Assembly (NCBI RefSeq): GCF_014529535.1
Contig: NC_050735.1
Location: 10,985,739 to 11,049,738 of the forward strand
Source of the DNA: Bradysia coprophila
Lineage: Eukaryota > Arthropoda > Insecta > Diptera > Sciaridae
Direction of reading: 5' to 3'
DNA length: 64,000 nt
Both the position numbers and the translations under genes were made by a program. Shown here one piece after another: positions 15,601 through 27,600 of the stretch (within the stretch, counting starts at the first letter, position 1; each line of letters opens with the position of its first letter). Under the pieces are notes generated by a model. It was not told where the DNA came from. It was given only the letters and a program-made list of their open reading frames with translations, and did no database searches.

Positions 15601-18600
15601 TTATTTTGTATAAATAAAGAGGTAGAAAGAACGTTTTCTTCTTCTCTTGTTTCTGTTACTTTTTCCGCAATTAAAGTGATGAGATCTTTTAAAAGTGATT
15701 GAAGATTAATGCCTCGCGACGGACTGAGCAAAAAAAGTTGAGACATTTCAGACAATTTATGATTTGAGTGGCGGTGTCGATTTTAAGTGATCGTCAAAAG
15801 AGAAAAAGTGTACCAAATTTTGACCTAAAATATTTATAACTTTTTATTGTATACGACGCACATGTATTGATAGCTCACAAAAGCCAATGATTTCTGAATC
15901 CTAGCTGTTTCCGAGGGCCGAGTAGATCCTACACGGTGAGCTTGAAAAAAATTTTATTCGACCTCTCGTGGACATGAAATGTTTTTAGTGGTTTTTGTAG
16001 AGGGCGGCACCACGAGTAAGAATAACATAACAAGAAAATATTTCGATGGGAAAATTTTTAATTAGATCGATTTTTCGTTTTTCTGTGCCCTGCAGGAAGC
16101 TTCGAAAACTGTTTGGACCCTACTGGTGACTTGTTTGATCACAAAAATATAGTTGCTGTTTAGCCTGAGGTCTAAGCTTTACAGCGATACCAATCATGAC
16201 ATTCATGACTACCAACAAACATCTTTTATGAAGGAAAGTCATTCTGTTATGTTGATGTGAATTTTAAAGGCTGTATCATACGTGGATTACTTTTATTTTC
16301 TCTTATAAATTATTTTTAGTTATTTTACATAATTTAAGGGGTTAATAAAGGTCGAAAGAAGATTTTTAGCTCGAAATAGGTTTCTTTGTAAATTGCACCG
16401 ATGAGTAAACTGCATTATCTCGAGTCAAAAATTAACAAACCTTTCTTTTGTTTCGTTCGTAGTTTCTCCAATAGTCATTCTAAGCTAATTCTGCAACATT
16501 TTAGTTGTTTCCACTAAAAAATGAGACACATTATACGAAGAAATTTGGGTGGTCGTTCAGGTGTACCAACAAAGATTTTGTCAGAATGAAATCCAATCTC
16601 ATCCTTTGACCTTTTATTAACCCCTTAAATTATGTTAATTAACTAAAAATACTTTTTAAGAGAAAATAAAAGTAATCCACGTATGATACAGCCTTTAAAA
16701 TTCACATCGACATAGTAGAATGACTTTCCATCATAAAAGATGTTTCTTGGTAGTCATGAATGTCATGATTGGTATCGCTGTAAAGCCTAGACCTCAGGCT
16801 AAACAGTAACTATATTTTTGTGATCAAACAAGTCACCAGTAGGGTCCAAACAGTTTTCGAAGCTTCCTGCAGGGCACAGAAAAACGAAAAATCGATCTAA
16901 TTAAAAATTTTCCCATCGAAATATTTTCTTGTTATGTTATTCTTACTCGTGGTGCCGCCCTCTACAAAAACCACTAAAAACATTTCATGTCCACGAGAGG
17001 TCGAATAAAAAAAAATTCAAGCTCACCGTGCCTACGGTCGACTGTGCCGACGAAATAAAGGTACGAGTTCCATTTATGTTTGTTGAAACTACTGAAGTAA
17101 AAGATTCTTTGAAATAGTTAGATCAAAAGAAGTAATAGATTTGATATTATAGCGATGATATGCAGACGATGACACTATGTAAAAGGTGAATTCTGTTCAA
17201 CAAATTCCTTTGTGACTTCGATTTACCAACATTTTTCGGAATTTCGTATTCTACGACGATGCCATAAAATTTAGTGACATAGCCGAGACATTCTTTAAAT
17301 TATTATTGTTTTGGCATGAAGCTATGATGGCCTATTTTTTGTGCTATTTTTACTTTCGACAAATTTAAGGCCTGTGGTAAAAATCGGAATACAATGGAAA
17401 AGCGTAGGATAACTTTCCACTCAGCTACTCAAAATTGTTCGTTAGTTCTCGGCCTAGAGCAGAAAAAACGCACGAGTACTTTTGCTGTGCTTAGATGAAT
17501 GATTTCTATTGTAATCCAATTTGTCGCATACGTTAAACAATGGAAAGCGCAGCATCGTTGTAATACTATAAATAAGCAATATGATTTTTTTGTCAAGTAG
17601 GGATCCCGCTCTTGTCACACTAGGTCATACTTAATGACTTTATAAAAATGCAACGCTGACGACAGTGTTGGACTGGCCCTATGGGCGTTCGGGCGATTCC
17701 CGAAGGGCCTTTTGATTTTTGTGTGGATAAATGACGACGAAGGGCTTTTTGGGAAATTTCTCCATACAACGCCCGAAGGGCTTTTTTGAGCCAGTCCGGC
17801 ACTGGCTGACGAGTGATAAATGACATGGTACTGGCGATTAACTAAAAGTAAAGGTCCTCTTCGCACTTTCTTTCAGTGGAAAATTGTAAAAGAATAAAAA
17901 ATTAAATGCAGGCCAAGTGTCACTTGGAATTATTTTGCAATATCCGATAAAACTTTGGAAAGTCTTTTACTGCGCTTGGAACAATGAACACATAAAAACA
18001 TCACATCAAAATGAGGTAGCTCATTTTCTGTGAATGCTTTAGAATGTCAGATAATAAGTCTGAACGGGGGTTCTAAATTAATACTTTCAACAAATTTCTT
18101 ACTAGATTTTTTTATGTTGCGCATCTAACATTGTCACAGCAAAGAATAAGAATGGGAAAATTTGCAGAACAAACTATAGCGGATCGTTGACTTAACTGTA
18201 TAACGAACTGGAACTGCACTGAAATGGACAGCCTATATTCTATACAGATTGTAGTACGTATACTGACAATATAGTTATTAAATTAATAATGCGAACAAAT
18301 TCTTCATGCAATTATAATTATACGTGTGTTGCCACCTATTTAATTTGATTTGACCACACAAGGTTCGTATATAATTTGAAATTACTCAGTCTAGAAATTC
18401 TTTCGTCCGTTTTTTTTTTTAAACATTATTTTACCAATTTTCTTCAGTTTAACCAGAGAATTAAAAGATACAGACAAAAAAATAGGAACAGAACACAATG
18501 GAAAAAAGTGCAGCAATAATAGCTGATTGTTCTGTCGATCTTTTATATTGTGCATTTTTAGTGGAATTAAATTTTCTTGTGTGTAAACCTCCAACTTTTT

Positions 18601-21600
18601 TTTTTGTTCTCTCGTCCGAACTGCTGTGAAATCACCATGCAACAGCCAAATGATACAGAGAAAAAATAAGAGAATTAAAATTTAATTTATTTTAATTAAA
18701 ATCGATTGCGATTGATTGATCGTTAGAAATCTTAACCATATATGAAAGGCTGTACACTCCGTTTACAACAAACGAAACTGATCGATGCAATTGATAAAAA
18801 GAAAACGAGAAAACGATGTTAGTGAAGAAGCAGATAAAAAAAAACACCGATGATTTTCCCTGGAAGACATATTCGAGCATCATTTATCTATATATAGCGT
18901 ACGTTACGTATATATGTGGTATACAAGACAGAATGACTAATTTGTCAAGCCTGCTGGACAGAACGTGAGGTCGATTTTGAAGCGTATCTATAAATCCACA
19001 ATATAAATCTAATGTTGTTCAATATCATCATTTGTACGTATTACAAGGAAAGTAGTTATAAATCGGACATCAAGAGATATTACATTTTCAATTGAATAAT
19101 TTTTGTATTATGAACGATTTGGTCGGCTTATCCATCACAAATTGAAGAGAATGCGTCAAGGCAGGTTATTGTATACATTCTTTGATATCACTAAAAGGGT
19201 CATAAGTTAACACCTTTTGTCATGGATGTTGATGTGTCATTGCAAGCGGTAAACGTGTGGATCGTGAATTAACAATAAATAAATGTAAATGCCCCATATA
19301 TGGTTTAAGTTAATTAATTGGAAGCGTATATTGAAATTTAAATTAGAAATTGTTAAGTCATGAGTTACCTTTCGTAGCAGTGGAAGAAAAAAAAACAGTA
19401 AAATTCAAATGAGATTTTCGTTTAATTCGTTTTTTCTTTTGTTTAATTTTTCAGAAAGAACCACCCGGAGCAGCCAAGCCCACTAAATACCATTATTATC
19501 CACACAATCAACATATTTATTTATTGCCAGAATGTGCCATACAACAGGTATCTAATCTAATAACTCTTACATTTCAATTGCCTTTTCAAAGTGTGTTCGG
19601 CCCAATGATGATAAATTGAATGCAAATGGAGCAGTAAATGATATTGATTGTCGATTATTTGCAATAAAAATTTGAAAAATCAATTTCTTTTATGGCCATT
19701 TGCTACAGAATTTACTGCTATAAGTAAATAGAAGCGTGCGATTGCTTCTTTTCATCCTAATACAAGTAGAAAAACCAATGTTTCGGTCCACATTATAACA
19801 TTAAACTTTGTCTGATGCCGCAATGACTTGCCCTAATTTTAGTTGGACTAATAACTTTTATCAGAAAGCAAGAATCTGCCCTGTTGAGGAACCAAAACCT
19901 TTTTTCCTTTTTTTTATTCGAGCGAAAACTTTTTATTTTACTATTTATCGTGGCCCGCAAAAGTGTCAGAAGTATCAAAAACTTCATCGAAATGGCAAAT
20001 TTATATGCTTAGATTATACAGCGGAACAGTAGCAACGCCCTCCTGGTAAACAGTTCCACTGTTTTGTTTGAGCGGGGGCATAGCATTAATATATTCAGAG
20101 GCTGATGAAATTAAAGAAGGTTCTATGATTCTTTTGTAAAGACAATTGACTTGTTTTCGTTTTAACTCATTAAAATAAACAATCCAAAAAATCTTAAGAG
20201 GAGGCTTTTATCACTGAAGCCTTCAAATTTAACGCTTGTCAATTCAGTGTTAATGTTCGAAGTGTTAATTGTGTAAGATTTCAACCTCTTATGATAGCTG
20301 CTTTGATAGCTTTTCAGTCAATTCATTGTCATAGTCCTATAATTCTCTTGACTGAGTGTTCGTCGATAAATCGAAACAATTAACCGCAGGTTGACGCTTG
20401 CTATTCGGATTTTTATGGCCAGGTGAAGGCTATTTACAAAGATTGCGATAGTAAATACCTTCACCTGGCCCTGAGGATTTTCTTTTTTAGAGTTTTTAGA
20501 AATTTTTGGAATTTCTAAACATTTATTTTTGAGAATTTTAAGAGTTTGAGGAATTAAGTTCGTAAACATTCTTAAAATTCTCAAAATTGTAAGAATTTTC
20601 AGGATTTTTTTTTGAGAAGGCTATAGTACCGGATAGTTTCAACGGACAGCTGCAGTGCCTTATCAGGATTTATTTTTCCGGGATATTCGTCAATTTTAAA
20701 GAATTTAGGGTACTTCCGAGTATTTCATAAATTTCAAAAATTTTAATTCTTGAAAGTTCTTGAATCTTAGAGTCTACGGGATTTTCATGACATCTGAAGA
20801 ATTTCGAAATTTTCATGAATTTTAATCAATTTCACTAAAATAGGCCCTGTAAATGGTAACGGTTTTATTGGATGTGTACTTTCAAAAATGACTTTTGAAG
20901 AACTCATAAAGCAATAGCCACTCTTCAACTGAAAACTCTAATTGAAACTTCTACCTTCATCTCAAATCTCTAAAGTTACGTAAGTCAATTTAATTCGTCA
21001 ACGTAGTAAGTGTTGTACAATCTCTAGATCATGATTCAGTACAGTTTCATCAAGCGAGACACGATTATAATTCATCAGAAACCCTTTTTACCTCCACACA
21101 CACCACACACACCTAAAGTATCGTTAATTTTCTGCATATTAATTGCATCTATAAATAAGATAAATTATAGAAGAAGCAAAAAAAAATCGACTAATTACAT
21201 CTTTGAACTAGGTATGCAATGCAGTTTACGTGCGGCTGAATTACACACAACCATTATGCGCTTGTCCATCAAGGTAAACACTTTGTTCCGTTTTTTTTTC
21301 TTCGTTTTACCTGTTTTTCTGCACATTTTTCTTTTGATTAAATCATTTCGTGATATAATTTGATAAATAAATTATGTAATGTGTGTAAGAGAACGATAAA
21401 AACAAATAGCAAATGCAGCGAAAAAAAAAAACGAAACGAAACAATAATATTCAATTACAGATACAGAGATCCATGTTCAGCGAGTATAAACGAAGATGAT
21501 TTGCACACAACAAAATTGACTGGTGATGGAAACAAAAAAGTGAGTACACTACAACACACAGAAGAACCAGATACCATTTTACGTTTATTGAATAGTCAAT

Positions 21601-24600
21601 TAATCATAAAAATTATAATAAATTGCTTTATAACGATCGTATGAAAATTTATTCGTATAATCAGCAATTCGAAATCTTATACTACGCCCAATGTATGTTT
21701 TATTGGAAAGATTGCAATCTGTAAAGTGTTTGCATATAACTTGAGAAAGTGATGAAAATTCACCAACTCTTGATCGAATTTGACCGTATCGAAAATTTAT
21801 AATTTCAATTTTTGCATCAAACCGTGGCTTTGAACGCAGTATCAGCAAAAAGAATGGGAAAACGCATAATTTCTCTGTTGCTGGCGGTGTCAGGAGAAAT
21901 TATCATACAAATCCAAGTAGAAACAAGACAAAAGTTATCGTTACAATGTCAGTGACACGGTCAGATAGGCACCACTTGCAATTAAATTATTCAATTTTAA
22001 TGGAATAAGTGGGATAATTACTAATGTTATTGAACCGAGCGACACTGTAGAGTCAATTAGTTTAGCGAACTTAGTTATTTTCTTATTTTCTCCACTCAAA
22101 AGTCCATGAGAAAATGAAGTTTTTTGTTTACGCTTCGTCTGATGATAGCTCTTTTGACTGATGACCCTCTTGTTTTGACCGTTCGGGGGATAAAATGTCT
22201 ATTTTCTCCCCCATCAACTTTGTTTTTGTTTCGAAAAATTGTGTAACAACTTGACGTTTTTGTTTCGTGGAGAAAGGCGGTTAATCACACTCGTTCCGCT
22301 CTGGCCGCAAAATTTCGCTCTTGTTGGAATTTCTTATTTCTTTCCTCCCTTCTTTCGCCTGGCCGCGCCGTTATATTCTTAGCCAGTGGTACAATAAGTG
22401 TTTTACCTCTCTGAATATACGAATGTCGAAACTCTTTGCCCGTTGACAATAGTTGACAACAGAAACAAAAGTGACAGTTCGGTGAAGGAAATTTCTAAAA
22501 TAAGAGGAGGAAAAATAGATAATTTTCCCCCTCTCTTTGTCATCAGACAATACGTCAACAAAATGTCATTTTCTCATAACACTTTGAGTGGAGAAAATAT
22601 GGTTGATCACATCGCAAGTTTGAGCATGTAAAGGTATTAATCTTTGTTTAATCCTTAGAAAGGGTTGCATAGAAAACTTTATGAAACTCCGATGGGTCAA
22701 CGTTTTAACGCAAAACAAACCCGAAAAAGATTGAAAAAATGCCAGCAATAGTAGCTAGCAGACAACGGCTAATATATCAGCATAGACAGACTTATGAGAG
22801 TCACTTTTCAGAATATGGTATAGAAACAGCAGTTCTTTGCACAGAAGATAGCTAATTGAAATTTAATGGATCTTTCTCGTTCTATGAATGTTGACTCTTG
22901 CCGACACTAAGAAAGACATTTCATAAGCGTGAACCTTTGACTTTGTTTAAGCTCAACGTTCACAAATGGTGATATAAACATTACCATCATGGAGTCGCAT
23001 AACACTATATCATAACTAGCAACGGTATTCCCTCCATATATTACGAGATAAATGTGACATATGAGATAGATGATACATGATAATTATGTTGTTTTGAACC
23101 GTTGAATGCTAACTTATGCATTTAAATTTCGAACAATCAGCTTGAGGTTCTATCTGCTTAAAATTTCACTCCAACATTTGCACATACCTTCGAAGGAATT
23201 AGGAATTCGACAAAAATATTTTTTTAGAAATTCTTAAATCTCTTTGAATTGAGGTTCTCGGAATGCGAGATGAAACAGGCTAGAACTAAGGGTCTAAGGG
23301 GCCATTCACAAATTAGGTTATCATGATCAAGGAGTAGGGGTGTCTGACTTAAACGCACCATTTTCTCTATACATTTTGGAGTACACACAGTGGCAAGAGA
23401 ACGCTGAAAGTCGTCATTTTTCAGGTTGCGTACTGAAGGGCCCGTAATAGTTTCAATCAAAACGATTTCCCAATGTCACGAGAAGAAAGAGATCAAGACG
23501 AATTTAACTTTTGATCACAGCAAATTTTTCGCTGATTAAAATCTTCTTTCTTTCTGGTATCGTATTCTCATTTATTGCATATGTAGAACATCATGATCGT
23601 GTTCAAATTCATGTTATTTTATGACAAAGAGCAGCCATACAAAATGTTATAAACAAATGGCAAAGCAAAAAATGAAATAAACAAACAAAACACAAAACGA
23701 TTATGTGCGACGTTGTTGGTTGTTTTGTTTGTTGTTGTTTTTTTCGTTTGAAATAAGCAAAACTCATGTTCTTGTTCCATTGGCATGTTATAGATGATAA
23801 GTTAACATGTGGAAGTTCAAATGGAAAAGACGGTTGTTTGCCTCAGCAGAACATATTTGCATCTAATTTTGTTTTTGTTGAAAATTCTTGATTCTTTTCC
23901 TTTTCTATTGAAATGGTAAGAACATTGTAGCGCAGTAAAAGCTGCTGAACATTTTATCGGTTTTGTGAAGTAGGTAGGTACAAGAAAAACATAGCGAAAA
24001 AAGCAACGTTTTATGGAGAATAAATATTAGTATTGCCTTCCATAAATAATGACTGCGAATAAATGATGAATTACACGTCGATAAAATATAGCCAAGGATT
24101 TTATATGGTTTTACCATTTTGGTTTTGTGATTATCATTTTTTTTTCTCTTCTATTTCTCTCCGATAAATATTGGTTTGTAATCGGTTCAATAAATACCGA
24201 TGGAAATATAAACTGAAAGGAATTAACAGAAAAAAAAACCTCCGTCTCGATCATTTTATGATTATGCAAAAAACCATAAGTTTTACTGTAATTTTCTCAT
24301 CGTTGAAAATAAACACAGACAACAACGGAGGTGATCATTGTACAAGAATCTTTAATAAGCGGCAATCATTAAATCCTCACAAATATTTTTATTTTTCCTT
24401 CTATTTGTATTTTGCAGCAGACTATCATTATCCATTGTATTTTGTCGCTGATTTGCTATTACATTCTATACAAATAATCGTGACTTTCCTTAATTTCATT
24501 ATTGAGTTCAGTTCATTAATGAATGATTTGTACGGTGGACGTAGTAATTGAATATATGCAGTGTTCTGCTGAGAATAGATAAAGCTAACAACAACTCAGC

Positions 24601-27600
24601 TACTTACTTCTGTATCAAGAAAATCTTGCTTCTTTCACTATTAATTGGGGGTTGGTCGATTTTTTGGGACTGCAATAGCACCGTGTCACAAAAAATTCAT
24701 GTAGTCCAAACACCTCAAAAATATTTGTCATGCATCTTCACATTACGATAACTCTGTAAATTGACCCATTCGTCACACGGGTGTACTTCAATCAAACTTT
24801 GTTAATTTTCAGAAAATGAATTATCGCCATGGTAAGATGGCAAATATGTCTGAACATTACTATACCAGTGAAGTAATTTGATATCTCGTATTCAGATGAA
24901 GTATTCAGATGAGGGCTGAAGCCCTCGGATACTTTTACTCATCGTGATACGAGATATCAAATTATTTCACGTGTAAAGTATGGCGTTTTACTTTACGAGG
25001 AAGGGAAAGGGTCTTCACTAGTGAGGGAATGGCCATATTACCTCACTAGTAAAGTAAAAATTATTTTTGAGGTCTATGGACTACAAGATTTTTTTGTAGT
25101 GCCATTCACGGGCTGAACACTCTTTGAATAACAGCATTTGAAAAATGAATAATAGCATGAATAGTATCAGGACCGTGGTGCCATTGCTGTCCTAGAAAAT
25201 CGACCGACCCTACTACAGTTTAGACTTTTGTGAAGACCCTACGACACAGTGAACCGGGTTAATCGATAGATCATTTCCTAGTGAAAAAGAAATCGTCAAA
25301 GTTTCGAAATCGTTCACTCGGTCACTCATCAAAATACAATGGAAGTGGTGTGACATCTGAGATTGCTAATTTTGACAAATTGAAGATTCTATTTTTAGCC
25401 GAGCCGGGTTCCGTTAGCTTCTAAGCTTCCGAGTCAACCATATCAATTGTTTCCAAAACGAAATTTTTCGGCACCGTTTTCATTGTCATAAGATCAAAAG
25501 TTTAACGCTTACGATAACGTAAAAGTGAGTGTAAAAACTCATGACGAAAAAGAAATCTGTTTCGGTGGTAGAGATATAAGAGAGAAATTACATGCTGAAC
25601 CAGGGCATATTATTGGTAAATTTATTTACAAGAGGAAGAGAGTTGTATCAATCTCAACGTTCAAAAAAACCTCTGTAGACTTGTTGAAACTCAATTCATA
25701 GAAATCTCTAATCCTAAAAATGATGATGGGCTGGGCACCATTCAAAGTCAACCGTCTATATAGTACATATGTTTCTGGGGCTTCGTGAAACATGAAGGTC
25801 GAACCGATGATGTAGATAAAATGTAGCCGATTCCGTTGAAAATACCGTCATATAAAATTTAATAGCCAGAGTCTTTAAGTCTATGAAATTGTGTGTCACT
25901 CAAGATCGAATACAGCCAAAACCGTTTCAATTTGATAATAAAAATAGTCAGTTCGTGATGCCGCCGAAACACCAGCTAAACAAATAATGAAAATGAAACG
26001 TATGGATCGGAACAATAAAAAAATGTAACTTTTTATTACCATCACTTTTAACGATCTTATGCAAGAAGACGTTACACGGTCAAGGATGATTAATTCAGAT
26101 AACTGTTTTAAGTTCATTGGACGTAATCAAGGCGGTTATTCAAATGAATTTCTAGATATAAAATCAACTCATTCGTATGCTAGCTTCAGGGTTGATACGT
26201 TGACTGTGAACATTGTACACCATTTTTTTTTGCATATTAAACAAGTTCAGTAACATTTTAAGAATCCAGTATTATTGTTGCATGAGCTATCATTCGATCA
26301 TAATTCGTTTTATGTGAAAATTGTGCTGGTTTGAGCGAAAATTATTGAACGTCTTGAACGATTATGAACTTGATTTCTAGCAACTATTTAGATGACAAAA
26401 CACAAATGCAACATTCGACTTTGTAACGTTGTTCTTTCCTGTAACCATTTTCCAATTCTCCTATTATTGCCTGAAATTACTTTGAAAACTGCTACAATCT
26501 TTCTGTCTATCACATCACCAACAGACTTAACCAGACAATCTACTTCTTTCGAACCATAAAATCGAGATGACCCAAATAACGTAACTTAGTAAAATGTTAG
26601 GAATCGAAATACACGATGGTAATTCAATGACTGTTTTCATTTGAAAAACCATCGAGCAACGTTCTGTGGTGTTGCTCTGATTTATCAACAGCGGAACGGT
26701 ATCAAAGCTAACAATAATAATATGAGCACATCGCATTCAACAAAAATGTAACATCCAACCGAGAACACACACACACCGAGAGAGAACAGCCTTTTAATTA
26801 GTTGGGATGTAATTCACATAGCGAAATTAATGCGCTGCAATTATATTTGATAATGTAATGTTGCTGGCAAAACGAAAAACTAAAAGAAAAAATCGACAAA
26901 ATTATTAGTTTTGTTGCATTTTCCATTGTTTTACGGAAAAACAGATCGTTTTATGCTTTTGTCTTGCCCAGATCTTATCATTGAATTGTGTTTCTTGTTG
27001 TTATGAAAGAGAATTTCAACAACAGACATGCAGTTCATGATCTTGAATTACAAAGTTGTTATGGGTTCGGTTGTTAGTTGAAGGAAGAAAAAACAACAAC
27101 AGCAAAGTAACTACAAGTTCATCCAAACTACAAACCGTTTGTTTTTTACGGTAATGCATAAAGTACTGACAGTCACTGTGCACACTATTATGAAACAAAT
27201 TCAATCCAATCAGATTATCTTAAATCCATAATGTAATAATAGAGAGAGCCTATGTGGCGCTAAAATTATTTTAAACGTTTGGATGATCCAAATATAGTTC
27301 GATCAGGTTAGAGAAAACCCATTTAATCTCAGTGGTATTTGCGGTACGCTGCTATGGATTTCGTAAATTCATCCATTTTATCATTATCTCTATAAATGGT
27401 TAATTGTGGTTGCAAATGAAAATTATTATCTTTTCAGATTAGTGTTTCGTTATGGAAAATAAGTTATTTAGAGTAGCTACAATGGGGTCTTTGAATAGTG
27501 ATTTCAATAGTTATTTGTTTAACGAAAACAAGTCGGAAATTCATTTCGATGAAGTTGTTACCCGAGAAAATTTAATTTTTAAATTTTTTCCCGTAGTAAA

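Larger units (their letters stand above)
1277..19454 (+). other. Intron 1 (about 18.2 kb) of the secreted Cys-rich gene
   Basis: The donor is AAG|GTAGGT and the acceptor TTTTTCAG. I find no convincing coding sequence on either strand: open frames here are short, AT-rich and lack domain character. The intron holds several inverted-repeat elements, listed separately at 8196, 10362, 12878, 13365, 15932 and 17663, and long homopolymer runs such as the T tract near 4660-4680. Enhancers or small RNAs cannot be excluded by eye. Confidence 0.75.

Noticed and set aside
24171..24551. 126-codon plus-strand gene in intron 2
   Set aside because: Composition is that of translated AT-rich DNA (Phe, Asn, Lys, Ile runs). 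There are no motifs and no supporting splice structure.
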